This document shows positions 1 through 7,937 of a DNA stretch of 64,000 nucleotides, piece after piece (the first letter of the stretch is position 1; each line of letters opens with the position of its first letter). The stretch is from Scybalousia_A sp052170555 (lineage in GTDB: Bacteria; Bacteroidota; Bacteroidia; Bacteroidales; P3), in assembly GCA_052170555.1 (NCBI GenBank), contig JBQNAI010000004.1, positions 141,753 through 205,752 on the forward strand, read 5' to 3'. Position numbers and translations under genes: made by a program. The notes beneath the pieces were generated by a model that did not search any database, was not told where the DNA came from, and saw only the letters and a program-made list of their open reading frames with translations.

Positions 1-705
1 ATAGGAAAGTCCTCTTCCATCAGAAGTTCCTTCCTCACTACGTGCCAAAACTAATTTGATATCCGCATCTCCATTGGTAATAAAACGTTTTACTCCGTTT
101 AAAAGCCAACAATTTTGTTTTTCATCAAATGTAGCTTTTAATCTGACGGCTTGAAGATCGCTACCAGCATCTGGCTCTGTCAAGTCCATAGAAAAAGTAT
201 AACCTTTATTTACCAAAGGTAAAAAGACATTCTTTTGATGTTCATCTCCAAACTCGTAAATGGTCTCGGCACAGTCTTGTAGTCCCCAAATGTTTGCAAA
301 ACCACAGTCTGCACGTGATACAATCTCGGCAGCCATTACGTAAGGTACGTAAGAGAAATTTAAGCCTGCATATTTACGAGGTAGAGATAGTCCATAAACT
401 CCCGCATCGGTTAGAATTTTATGATTTTCTTTCGTTCCGTCTGCATAAATTATAGCGTTATTTTCTATTCTTACTCCTTGTATATCTACACTTTCTGCAT
501 TTGCATCCACTACTTCACCACTTATTTCTCCAATAAGAGACAATACTCTGTTGTATGAATCTTTTGCATCATCAATGTCCTTAGGAGCATGCTCAAATTG
601 TCCATATTCTTTGAAATCTCGCTCTTTCAATCTTATGATTTCATCCATTAAAGGATTGTCTATTTGAAATCTCAATGCTTTATTATCATCAAAAAAATTA
701 GCCAT
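1..705 (-). CDS. Acyl-CoA dehydrogenase, N-terminal part (runs off the left edge)
   Basis: Minus-strand reading frame open from an ATG at 703-705 to the window edge, giving 235 N-terminal residues. The visible part holds an acyl-CoA dehydrogenase N-terminal region and the middle-domain motif FSMDLTEPDAGSD followed by LNGVKRFITNGDAD, typical of the FAD-binding beta domain. The N-terminal extension (about 100 residues before the usual start of homology) points to the long form of the family, near 560-600 residues, rather than the 380-residue short-chain butyryl-CoA enzyme. It lies 22 bp after etfA on the same strand, so electrons from the FAD enzyme most likely pass to the EtfAB encoded just upstream. 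Substrate chain length cannot be read from this part. The catalytic base region lies outside the window. Confidence 0.9.
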   Translation of the reverse strand, partial: MANFFDDNKALRFQIDNPLMDEIIRLKERDFKEYGQFEHAPKDIDDAKDSYNRVLSLIGEISGEVVDANAESVDIQGVRIENNAIIYADGTKENHKILTDAGVYGLSLPRKYAGLNFSYVPYVMAAEIVSRADCGFANIWGLQDCAETIYEFGDEHQKNVFLPLVNKGYTFSMDLTEPDAGSDLQAVRLKATFDEKQNCWLLNGVKRFITNGDADIKLVLARSEEGTSDGRGLSY

Positions 706-727
706 AGTTTTTATTGTCTTTAATGGA

Positions 728-1753
728 TTATTTACTATTCTTTTTATAATATGCGATTAACTTAGGTACTACATCGAATGCATCACCTATAATTGAGTAG
801 TCAGCGATTGCATTTAATGGAGCATTTGGGTCAATATTTATGGATATTATTTTAGAAGATTGATCCATGCCTGCACGATGTTGTACAGCCCCACTTACAC
901 CACAACCGATGTATAACTTAGGACGTACGGTTACTCCTGTTTGTCCGATCTGCCTTTCATGTTCTGCAAGACCTCCGTCTACAGCTGCACGGGTTGCTCC
1001 AATTTCTCCTCCCAATGTATCCGCTAATTGTTTCAATAATTCAAAACCATTAGGTTTTACACTCATACCGTAGCCTCCGCAAACAATAATTTGTGAGCCT
1101 TTAATATTAACCTTTTGAGCCTCTATCTCACGAGACAGAATTTCTATGCAAAAATCCGAGTCTTTTACATATTTATGTACCGGAATTCTGTCAAATTCTC
1201 CGGAATAATTTTTATCATAAATTTCTTTCTTCATCACCCCTTCGCGTACCGTTGCCATTTGAGGACGTGTATCGGGATTAACAATTGTAGCAATTATGTT
1301 TCCTCCGAACGCAGGACGAATTTGATACAATAAATTATCAATTTTACGATTGTTCTTCTTGTCTTCATATTCTCCAACTTCCAATGAAGTACAGTCTGCT
1401 GTAAGTCCACATCTCAAATATGAAGCAATACGAGGAGCGAGGTCTCTTCCTACGGATGTAGCCCCAAACAAACATATTTGAGGTCGTTTTTCCTCTATTA
1501 GCTTCGCTACTATATTGAAATGAGGTAAAGTTTGGTAGGGAAACAAACGATCATCTTCTGCATAATTGATGATGTCAACGCCATAAGGATACAATGTATC
1601 TTCCAATTTTTTTACTTCATGTCCGCAAACAATTGCTTCCAATTTTACGTTCAACTCGTTAGCTAATTTTCTTGCCTTTGATACCAATTCCAAAGAAACA
1701 TCAGCAATATAGTTTTCTTCTGTAATTTCGCAATATACAAATATATTATTCAT
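728..1753 (-). CDS. etfA: Electron transfer flavoprotein alpha subunit
   Basis: 341 residues, a normal length for EtfA. The C-terminal FAD-binding domain is clear: GGYGMSVKP near residue 225, GATRAAVDGG, QIGQTGVTVRPKLYIG, and the signature around residues 280-313 (CGVSGAVQHRAGM then NIDPNAPL). EtfA binds FAD and with EtfB shuttles electrons between acyl-CoA dehydrogenases and a quinone reductase or a bifurcating partner. Starts 3 bp after the etfB stop and is followed by the acyl-CoA dehydrogenase, so the three are one transcription unit driven from upstream of etfB. Whether the complex bifurcates electrons cannot be told by eye. Confidence 0.96.
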   Translation of the reverse strand: MNNIFVYCEITEENYIADVSLELVSKARKLANELNVKLEAIVCGHEVKKLEDTLYPYGVDIINYAEDDRLFPYQTLPHFNIVAKLIEEKRPQICLFGATSVGRDLAPRIASYLRCGLTADCTSLEVGEYEDKKNNRKIDNLLYQIRPAFGGNIIATIVNPDTRPQMATVREGVMKKEIYDKNYSGEFDRIPVHKYVKDSDFCIEILSREIEAQKVNIKGSQIIVCGGYGMSVKPNGFELLKQLADTLGGEIGATRAAVDGGLAEHERQIGQTGVTVRPKLYIGCGVSGAVQHRAGMDQSSKIISINIDPNAPLNAIADYSIIGDAFDVVPKLIAYYKKNSK

Positions 1754-1756
1754 AAT

Positions 1757-2560
1757 CTATCCTATTATATGTGCGTTAATAAGTTCCTTAACAAGATTGT
1801 CAATGTTTTCATCCTTAGCCTCTATCGTTATGTTGTCTTTATGTGTAAGAACAACACTATCAATCTTCTTGACCTTAGTAGGAGACCCCGTAAGTCCCAA
1901 ACGTTCGTCTTGTGCTTCTATATCCGTAGCATTCCAAATTTTTATTTCTGCATTTTTATAAGTTAATAAGCGTTTGGCATTGTAAAAACGAGCTTTTTTT
2001 GCTGAAGAATGTACTGTAATTAATACAGGATAAGAAGCTTTAACTACTTCTACACCACGCTCTAAACGTCTTTTGATAGTTATATCCTTATTTGTAAAGT
2101 TTACCAATTCTTCTGCATATGTAATTTGAGGGAAATTCAATTTTTCTGCTGTTTGCGGTCCAACCTGTGCAGTATCTCCGTCAATGGCTTGGCGTCCTCC
2201 GAAAACAATGTCGATATTTCCTAATTTCTTTATTGCCTGTGATATTGCATAGGATGTTGCTAATGTATCAGATCCTGCAAGCTTGCGATCGGAAACTACA
2301 ATCCCATCGTCAGCTCCTCTAAACATGGCATCGCGTACAATTTCTGCTGCACGGTCTGGTCCCATAGTAACAATGGTAATATGAGTATCTTTCATACGGT
2401 CTTTGATTGACAAAGCCATTTCTAAAGCGTTTAAATCCTCAGGGTTGAAAATTGCAGTCAAGGCTTGTCTATTTACTGTGCCCTCTGCCGTCATGGCGTC
2501 CTTTCCCACATTTCTTGTATCAGGTACTTGTTTTGCCAATACAACTATTTTTAAACTCAT
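1757..2560 (-). CDS. etfB: Electron transfer flavoprotein beta subunit
   Basis: 267 residues. The AMP/FAD-binding alpha-beta fold of EtfB is visible: VVLAKQVPDT at the start, NPEDLNALEMALSIKD, MGPDRAAEIVRDAMFRGADDGI, then GRQAIDGDTAQVGPQTAEKL near residue 121 and the ETF-beta signature region VKASYPVLITVHSSAKKAR around 172-190. First gene of the etfB-etfA-acyl-CoA dehydrogenase operon; a -7 promoter box lies about 52 bp upstream. Together with the phosphate butyryltransferase-type gene at 43.9 kb it suggests fermentation via acyl-CoA intermediates, but that link is inference. Confidence 0.96.
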   Translation of the reverse strand: MSLKIVVLAKQVPDTRNVGKDAMTAEGTVNRQALTAIFNPEDLNALEMALSIKDRMKDTHITIVTMGPDRAAEIVRDAMFRGADDGIVVSDRKLAGSDTLATSYAISQAIKKLGNIDIVFGGRQAIDGDTAQVGPQTAEKLNFPQITYAEELVNFTNKDITIKRRLERGVEVVKASYPVLITVHSSAKKARFYNAKRLLTYKNAEIKIWNATDIEAQDERLGLTGSPTKVKKIDSVVLTHKDNITIEAKDENIDNLVKELINAHIIG

Positions 2561-2611
2561 TATATGTTATTTTTAGTTTGTAAAAATATATTAAAAATAA
2601 TTTTTGGAGTG

Positions 2612-2619
2612 CAAAGTTA
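2612..2619 (-). promoter_or_regulatory. Promoter -7 box of the etfB operon
   Basis: On the minus strand this reads TAACTTTG, followed by CA, matching the Bacteroidota -7 consensus TAnnTTTG. It ends 52 bp before the etfB ATG. No TTTG -33 box at the usual 19-21 bp spacing is seen. Confidence 0.6.
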
Positions 2620-2712
2620 AGACATTTTTTTTGTATATTACATATTTTTTGAAAAATTTACGTAAAACGGCAAATCACAATGTAATACTATACATTCAAT
2701 TTTATTACGGGT

Positions 2713-2800
2713 AAAATTGAGTGTATATATTATTAAATTCTTTCTTGACATTATTAAATTCTTTTCAAAAAAGAATTTGATAATGTGGGACATTAATTTT
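2713..2800. repeat. Dispersed palindromic element, copy A
   Basis: Intergenic, between etfB and the methyltransferase. Core hairpin arms 2750-2765 and 2769-2784 pair over 16 bp with one G-T wobble. Outside lie imperfect copies of the arm AAAATTAAAGTG, and TTCTTTCTTGACATTA precedes the core. The same blocks recur near 5.5, 19.6, 23.4, 26.6 and, in part, 30.6, 41.3 and 54.0 kb. Here it sits 3' of the minus-strand methyltransferase gene, so it may also end transcription. The rest of the 2561-3037 gap is AT-rich with no gene seen. Confidence 0.6.
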
Positions 2801-3037
2801 GTATAATTGAAAAGGTTACAAAAGAAAAAAAATAAGTTTTTTGAAATAAAACGAAAAACATAATTATTGTATCAAATAACTACAATAATTGTTAGTTAAT
2901 GAATTATATATATAGTTTGTATATTTGTTTAGTTTATTTCAACTCGGGTAAAATACAACAAATGTTCATTCATACACAAAATAAGTTTGTTGAATATGCA
3001 TATTGATATGCTTTATTTTATTATGATTTGAGTATTA

Positions 3038-3697
3038 TTATTTTATACATTTAAATATAAACATAGACCTAGTATTTTTTATCACAACATCATCGCCAAA
3101 TAATGAATGCAACTTTGCTTCGGCTGTATGGAATGTATAATGCGGAGCCCTAAAAAAACCTTTTTTATTTAGAAATATTTTAACAAACCAATCGGCAGGT
3201 ATTCGCTCTCCTTTAATATAGAAACAACCCAAAAAAATACCTCCTTTTTTTAAGGTACGATATATCTCATCCAATGCTCTGTTTTTTTGGGGGAAAGCGT
3301 GAATACCATTCATGGAAAGAATACAGTCAAAACTTTCTTTATCAAAAGGAAGATTGGTTGCATCTGCTTGGATTAATTCAACATTTGTTATATTTTCTTT
3401 ATTAAATCGCATTTTTGCCATTTCCAGCATATTATGTGAATAATCTAAACCCGTGATTAAGGCTTTTGGTAACTTAGAGTACTTGTTGTATGTAAAAACT
3501 GCCGTTCCTATTGGAACGTCTAATAATTTTCCTTCGAAATTATTAGGTAACATATCAAGAACTTCTTTAGCGATAAAATTGTCATCAACTTTCCAGAGAT
3601 ATTTCATATATATCTTTGACCACCATTTACGACCTGTAAGTACATTGTCATAATATTGTGTCATCTTAGCATAAGAATTTTTTTGTTTCATCATCAT
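3038..3697 (-). CDS. Class I SAM-dependent methyltransferase
   Basis: 219 residues, cytosolic, Methyltransf_11/25 type. Motif I is GKLLDVPIGTAVFT near residue 56 (the usual DxGxGxG is DVPIGTA), post-I acidic motif is TGLDYSHNMLEMAK, motif II is IQADATNLPFDKESFDCILSMNG and motif III is EIYRTLKKGGIFLG. The substrate is unknown; the architecture resembles UbiE/small-molecule enzymes. Three ATG codons lie in a row at the start (MMMKQ), so the start could be any of 3697, 3694 or 3691. Monocistronic: no gene within 270 bp on either side on this strand. Confidence 0.88.
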   Translation of the reverse strand: MMMKQKNSYAKMTQYYDNVLTGRKWWSKIYMKYLWKVDDNFIAKEVLDMLPNNFEGKLLDVPIGTAVFTYNKYSKLPKALITGLDYSHNMLEMAKMRFNKENITNVELIQADATNLPFDKESFDCILSMNGIHAFPQKNRALDEIYRTLKKGGIFLGCFYIKGERIPADWFVKIFLNKKGFFRAPHYTFHTAEAKLHSLFGDDVVIKNTRSMFIFKCIK

Positions 3698-3916
3698 TAT
3701 CTTTAGTTTGTATGTAAATAAAGCAAGAATTCGGAAATATTTTTTTTATGTTTTTAGTAACCAACTGGCTGTTTGTGTGAAAAGAGTGGTTATATTTTAT
3801 AATTATTAAGACAATTCTTTACTTTGTTTAATGCTTTTTCTGTGTTAATAAATATACTTTTACAAAGTAATTATTTTTCTCATAATGTAGTTTAAATTCC
3901 ACAAGCGATACACAAA

Positions 3917-3954
3917 AAAGAAAGAGAACTGTATCTCCACAATTCCCTTTCTTT
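3917..3954 (-). terminator. Rho-independent terminator of the T9SS substrate gene
   Basis: Inverted repeat with arms 3917-3932 and 3939-3954 (16 bp, two mismatches) and a 6-nt loop, placed 20 bp after the minus-strand stop at 3975. On the transcript the stem runs into a T-rich tail (complement of the A6 at 3914-3919). Confidence 0.75.
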
Positions 3955-3974
3955 AAAATCACATTTCAAGATTG

Positions 3975-5138
3975 TTATTTAATAACAACTTTTTTAGTTA
4001 TAACGTTTCCATTATTAGAAACTTTTACAAAGTAGGTTCCTTCTCCAAGGTTAGAAACAGGAATGTTCAAACCATTAACAGGGGTATTCATTGAATAAAC
4101 TGTCTGTCCTAAAGTGTTTACTAATTCAACTTTATCCATACCATTAATGCCTATAACCTGAACATATTCGCTTGCAGGGTTAGGATAAACGTTTACAAGA
4201 ACGCCTTCGTTCATTGCATCTTGCAAAGAAACAGATCCAACTTTGAATTGTTTAATATCAGAGGTACCTAGTTGGGAATTACCGTTAATAGGTATTGCAC
4301 AAGCTACTAATTCGTCTCCTATAGCCCAAGCTTTTGGATTTTGTGCATAGTCATACAGCCATCCGTCAGCGAATAATTTATTTGCATTTTCTGCTGCTTT
4401 CTCATCGGGGTTAAGTAAAACAAGCTGCATTGCTCTGACTTGCTGTGCCGTAGATAAAGCGGCTTGATCGTAACCCCAATCCTGTCCCTGTTGTTTTGCC
4501 TGAGCTATTAAAGCGTCTAGCTGGTCTTTATAATCAACAAAGAAAAAGAAAATAGAAGTTTGATCGTTAAATTGGAAATTAGAGAAATTTAAGGTCTCGG
4601 TTTTTGCATCTAAATCAAATGTTGCAACAGCAGTACCAGCTTTAGGAGAAGATTCTGTTGCAAAAAATTTCTGAATAGCTACGGTGTCAGATCCATTAAC
4701 ACCCAATAAGTCTATCTCCCATTCTTTTGCTCCCCAGAAACCAGTCTCTGTTACAGGCTGTCCATCACCTTCTTTCCATTCTATTTCAGTAGAACTATTA
4801 ACATATAGCTTTGCTATATCTTCAATAGTCATACTGTACTGATTTGCAAGATTTTGCAGTGTCCCTTTTGCTCCAATTGTAATTAAGGCGTACTTCCAAC
4901 CAGCAGCTGCTGATACAGAATATGTAGCACTAAATAAGCCATTTGTTTCAGAAGTTAACACAACGTCAGAAACAGTAACCCCACCGTCCTTAACCACAGG
5001 AGATTTAACTGTAATTCCTGCTGGCGTAGGAATTTGTTTGATATTTGCAGGTATTCGCGTATTCCCCCAATCTAGACTTTGAGCGAAAGTACCTATTGTC
5101 ATGCTCAATGCAAGAGCTAATAACGTAACTTTTTTCAT
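3975..5138 (-). CDS. Secreted protein with C-terminal T9SS sorting domain
   Basis: 387 residues from the ATG at 5136-5138. The frame is open to 5216, but a -7 promoter box (5203-5210) lies inside that extension and MKKVTLLALALSMTIGTFAQ is a clean signal peptide, so the inner start is chosen. The C-terminus (about residues 312-387) is a type A T9SS sorting domain: VNVYPNPASEYVQV, VELVNTLGQTVYS, LNIPVSNLGEGTYFVKV, ending KKVVIK. Family knowledge: such proteins cross the inner membrane by Sec and the outer membrane by the Por secretion system, after which the domain is removed and often swapped for A-LPS. The central part has no motif I recognise. Single gene with its own promoter and terminator. 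Confidence 0.88.
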   Translation of the reverse strand: MKKVTLLALALSMTIGTFAQSLDWGNTRIPANIKQIPTPAGITVKSPVVKDGGVTVSDVVLTSETNGLFSATYSVSAAAGWKYALITIGAKGTLQNLANQYSMTIEDIAKLYVNSSTEIEWKEGDGQPVTETGFWGAKEWEIDLLGVNGSDTVAIQKFFATESSPKAGTAVATFDLDAKTETLNFSNFQFNDQTSIFFFFVDYKDQLDALIAQAKQQGQDWGYDQAALSTAQQVRAMQLVLLNPDEKAAENANKLFADGWLYDYAQNPKAWAIGDELVACAIPINGNSQLGTSDIKQFKVGSVSLQDAMNEGVLVNVYPNPASEYVQVIGINGMDKVELVNTLGQTVYSMNTPVNGLNIPVSNLGEGTYFVKVSNNGNVITKKVVIK

Positions 5139-5202
5139 TTCTTTAAAAATGTTTTTAAGGTTAATAATTGTTTTACTAATACTTTTCTTAATTTCAAGAC
5201 TG

Positions 5203-5210
5203 CAAAGATA
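5203..5210 (-). promoter_or_regulatory. Promoter -7 box for the T9SS substrate gene
   Basis: Reads TATCTTTG followed by CA on the minus strand. It ends 64 bp before the ATG at 5138, leaving a leader of about 57 nt, and rules out the longer ORF start at 5216. Confidence 0.7.
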
Positions 5211-5490
5211 TAACATTTTAATAAATCTACATATTTTTTAAATGTTTTTTTTGAAAAAAGTTATATCTAAAGATTATAATCAATAGTATAGATATATTAT
5301 CATACATTTATTATTCAAGTTATTATATTAATTTCCTGCAGGTTTAAATGCATATCCTCAATGATAGAACACACATATAATCACATTATGAATATATATA
5401 ATAATCACAAGATTTACCGCCGTGTAAATTTTATAACAATAGATGTGAGAATTGTGAATATAAAAAAAATTAGGTAGAGAACAAAAAAAA

Positions 5491-5570
5491 TCAAGGTGCC
5501 GTTTTATCAAATTCTTTTTTGATATTAATAAATTGTTTTCAAAAAAGAATTTAATGAAACGGCACTTTGA
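5491..5570. repeat. Dispersed palindromic element, copy B (largest hairpin)
   Basis: Arms 5491-5520 and 5541-5570 pair over 30 bp with a few wobbles/mismatches; the ends are TCAAGGTGCCGTTTTA and TGAAACGGCACTTTGA. The 20-nt loop contains GATATTAATAAATTG. It lies 25 bp downstream of the minus-strand DPP7 stop, where it could act as terminator or mRNA 3' end stabiliser. The 5217-5490 stretch is otherwise AT-rich with nothing recognised. Confidence 0.75.
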
Positions 5571-5595
5571 TTTGTCTAATGTTAATGATAATAAA

Positions 5596-7755
5596 TTATT
5601 TAATGATTTTCATTTCTTCAACTAAATTTCTAGCACCTGCAAATTTGTCTATGATAAATAAAACATAACGAATATCTACACTAATACATCGTTGTACATC
5701 TGGGTTGAATGCTATATTGCCACTCATAGCTTCCCAATTACCATCAAATGCTAAACCAATTAGTTCTCCCTTGGCATTGATAGTAGGAGAGCCTGAATTA
5801 CCACCTGTAATATCGTTATTAGTTATAAAAGCAACGGGAACAGTACCATTAACTGCATATTGACCATAGTCTTTGTCCTTCCAAAGCTGATGTAATTTCT
5901 CTGGAACTTTAAATTCCCACGAAGAGTTGTCTTCTTTGGCAATCACGCCATCCAAAGTTGTGTAATAGTTATATGTAACTCCATCTTGGGGTTGGTAGTT
6001 TTTAACTTGTCCATATGTATAACGTATAGTGGAGTTCGCATTAGGAGCAAAGTGTTTGTCTTTTTCCATCTCCATCACACCTTTTACAAAAAGGCGGTTA
6101 GCTTTAGTTATTTTCTCTCTTAAAGGTTCTATTTCTTGCATTTTTTCGTTATAATTTTTCAATAGCTGAATAGTAAGGATATATGCAGGGTCGTTTTTAA
6201 TTTGTGAAACATCCCCATGATCGTATAAAGCTTCGAACCTCTCTTGGTTAGTTAAGATAGAACTCTTGAAAATATCGGAAGCGATCTCTTTGAAATTGTA
6301 TCCGTTTTTGAAAGCAAAGCAAAGGAAGTCTTCTCCTTGCAGTTGCATAGGGACATTATGAAAATATACATCCAAACCCGCTGCTAACAGTTTTTCTTCG
6401 GTAGATTCGTTATAATCTTTAAAGATAGCATCAACAGCAGATTTTAATTGTTCATTGCTTTTTATCCATTCTTCTTCCGTAAAGTTCTTAGAATCTGCCA
6501 TATCTATCAAAGGTTTTATATGTCGTGTAATGGTAAATAGGGCAGACCCTCTAAGGATTGCTTCGTTAGTGAATACACGCAAATAATCATACTGAGCAGT
6601 CTTTTCATAGTATTCATGAATGTCGTGAAGTACAGACCCATATATTTTTTCTCTTTTTCCGGTTTTGTCTTCCTTGATCCACCTATCGAAGCGTGTCTCC
6701 AATTCTTTTTTATTGTCGTATACATTAAGGTTTTTTAAGCATTTTGTCTGTCCAATATAGTATTTCCAATAGTTAGATAGTGATGCAAATTTTGCCGCAT
6801 ATTGGATCCGTACTTTATTGTTTGCTTTCATGTCTGCATCCATCACATCTCTTAATGCTTGACGTGCAGTTACAACAGAGGGATTATAGATTTCAATTGC
6901 CTGTTTCACACCTGCTGACGGTAAGAAGCGATCCGTTGTACCCGGATAGCCTATTATCATTGCAAAATCATTATTTTGAATACCTTTTATGGATATCGGC
7001 AGAAAATGTTTTGGCTTCAAAGGTACATTATCTTTGGAATATTCACATGGGTTGCCATCTTTGTCAGCATAAACTCTGAAAACAGAAAAATCACATGTGT
7101 GCCTAGGCCACATCCAGTTGTCAGTATCCGAACCGAATTTACCTATGGAAGACGGAGGTGCTCCAACAAGACGTACATCTCTATAAACTTGATATACAAA
7201 CAAGATATACTGATTACCGTTAAACATATTAGATACTTCTGCTGTGTATTTGGTATTTTTAGTCGTTTGTTCAATAATTTTTTTTGAATTCTTACGAACA
7301 ATATCCCTTCTTTGACTTTCTGTTGTATTCTCATCAATACCATTAAGTATCTCCTTAGTAACGTCCTCCATACGAACAAAAAATTTAGCCGTCAATCCAG
7401 GAGTTGGTAATTCCTCATTCTTATTGTAGGCCCAAAAACCGTTGAGTAAATAATCGTGTTCTACGGTAGAATGATACTGTATTGAAGAATAACCGCAGTG
7501 ATGGTTAGTAAGAATTAACCCTTGCTCTGAAACAATTTCGCCTGTACAACCTCTACCAAACTGAATGATTGCATCTTTTAAAGATGCTTTATTTATATCG
7601 TAAATTTGTTTGGACGTAAGTTTCAATCCTTTTGCCTTCATATCCTTATAGGTCTGTTGATCTAAAAACATCAACAGCCACATTCCCTCATCGGCCTTAG
7701 TGATTGGCATAAAAGCAAGTAAGCTAATAATTAAGCTTAATACAATTTTCTTCAT
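5596..7755 (-). CDS. S46 family dipeptidyl-peptidase, DPP7 type
   Basis: 719 residues, normal for S46. Signal peptide 1-21 (ends ITKA). Chymotrypsin-fold catalytic triad visible: His86 in ILTNHHCGY, Asp222 in WPRHTCDFSVFRVY, Ser654 in TGGNSGSP. Eighteen residues after the serine the S1 residue is Gly672 in LAFDGNWEA; in the Porphyromonas gingivalis enzymes Gly at this place gives DPP7 (hydrophobic P1) and Arg gives DPP11 (Asp/Glu P1), so a hydrophobic P1 preference is inferred. The enzyme would release dipeptides from oligopeptides in the periplasm, fitting a peptide-using anaerobe. Own promoter box at 7815 and palindromic element at its 3' end. Confidence 0.93.
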   Translation of the reverse strand: MKKIVLSLIISLLAFMPITKADEGMWLLMFLDQQTYKDMKAKGLKLTSKQIYDINKASLKDAIIQFGRGCTGEIVSEQGLILTNHHCGYSSIQYHSTVEHDYLLNGFWAYNKNEELPTPGLTAKFFVRMEDVTKEILNGIDENTTESQRRDIVRKNSKKIIEQTTKNTKYTAEVSNMFNGNQYILFVYQVYRDVRLVGAPPSSIGKFGSDTDNWMWPRHTCDFSVFRVYADKDGNPCEYSKDNVPLKPKHFLPISIKGIQNNDFAMIIGYPGTTDRFLPSAGVKQAIEIYNPSVVTARQALRDVMDADMKANNKVRIQYAAKFASLSNYWKYYIGQTKCLKNLNVYDNKKELETRFDRWIKEDKTGKREKIYGSVLHDIHEYYEKTAQYDYLRVFTNEAILRGSALFTITRHIKPLIDMADSKNFTEEEWIKSNEQLKSAVDAIFKDYNESTEEKLLAAGLDVYFHNVPMQLQGEDFLCFAFKNGYNFKEIASDIFKSSILTNQERFEALYDHGDVSQIKNDPAYILTIQLLKNYNEKMQEIEPLREKITKANRLFVKGVMEMEKDKHFAPNANSTIRYTYGQVKNYQPQDGVTYNYYTTLDGVIAKEDNSSWEFKVPEKLHQLWKDKDYGQYAVNGTVPVAFITNNDITGGNSGSPTINAKGELIGLAFDGNWEAMSGNIAFNPDVQRCISVDIRYVLFIIDKFAGARNLVEEMKIIK

Positions 7756-7814
7756 GATTGTTTAATTTTTTATGTTAATATTTTTTTTTGTTATATTATC
7801 AATATATTTTATTA

Positions 7815-7822
7815 CAAAGTTA
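7815..7822 (-). promoter_or_regulatory. Candidate promoter -7 box for the DPP7 gene
   Basis: TAACTTTG on the minus strand, ending 59 bp before the ATG. No clear -33 box at the proper distance. Confidence 0.5.
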
Positions 7823-7937
7823 AATTAAAGTGCAATAAGAAAAATTAATATCTGATATTCATCTACTGATGTCACAAATTAATGAATTAGTTTAGTACTT
7901 TGTCTTTTTACAATACGATACTATTAATATATATTAT

